A stretch of 35,317 nucleotides of DNA. It comes from Pseudomonadota bacterium. GTDB lineage: Bacteria; Pseudomonadota; Gammaproteobacteria; Burkholderiales; Burkholderiaceae_C. The position numbers and the translations under genes were made by a program. A model generated the notes under the pieces. The model saw only the letters and a list, made by a program, of their open reading frames with translations. It searched no databases and was not told the DNA's origin. Positions 35,307-35,317 of this stretch are shown piece after piece (positions within the stretch are counted from its first letter, which is position 1; each line of letters starts with the position of its first letter). The DNA lies in the NCBI GenBank assembly GCA_021783695.1, contig JAJXTO010000027.1:1-35317 (forward strand), in the 5' to 3' direction.

Positions 35307-35317
35307 GGCGACGGTAG

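Overview
The window is about 64% GC by eye (an estimate, not computed) and densely packed with chromosomal genes of a Betaproteobacterium. The order Burkholderiales is supported by the petABC-sspA-sspB order, the pmbA/darP/mog arrangement, a cytoplasmic IcmF fusion, and a Comamonadaceae-type GC-rich palindromic repeat. A Thiomonas-like genus is possible, but that is a guess from gene content. There is no prophage, CRISPR array or plasmid module. Only the last ~200 bases look like mobile DNA.

Layout. (1) 133-4395, minus strand: petA-petB-petC (cytochrome bc1 complex), a terminator, then sspA-sspB and tRNA-Thr(UGU). (2) 4593-11871, minus strand: an unusual pyruvate kinase-like protein, RluF-type pseudouridine synthase, an EamA-type exporter and the fused isobutyryl-CoA mutase IcmF, which has a perfect 16-bp palindrome in its promoter region. 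(3) 12112-15754: a DUF1269-like membrane protein, NhaR, a YccA-type membrane protein, a small zinc-ribbon protein and a TerC/Alx-type transporter. (4) 15735-19450, minus strand: RecQ, then LOG-family protein and arginase (overlapping by 4 bp). (5) 19584-25813: an APC permease resembling aspartate:H+ symporters, a decaying diguanylate cyclase gene, an aldo/keto reductase and an HDOD/REC-like/GGDEF protein. (6) 25819-30031, minus strand: darP-mog-wtpA-wtpB-wtpC, which couples a tungstate/molybdate ABC importer to molybdopterin adenylylation, with pmbA divergent from darP. (7) 31705-34010: two tandem TakP-like TRAP solute-binding proteins, each with its own leader and terminator. (8) 34059-35317: a frameshifted LysR gene, the cut-off start of a divergent gene, and repeats resembling an insertion-sequence end.

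How the genes work together. Respiration (bc1), oxoanion cofactor supply (wtp/mog), branched acyl-CoA handling (IcmF) and oxo-acid binding (TakP-like) fit a metabolically versatile respiring bacterium. I found no convincing new multi-gene system. The observations most worth a second look are the repeat-derived in-frame insertion in the IcmF GTPase domain, the pyruvate kinase paralogue with a K+-independent signature and an enlarged B domain, the mosaic near-identity of the TRAP duplicates, the decaying GGDEF gene, and the right-hand edge where two adjacent genes are broken.
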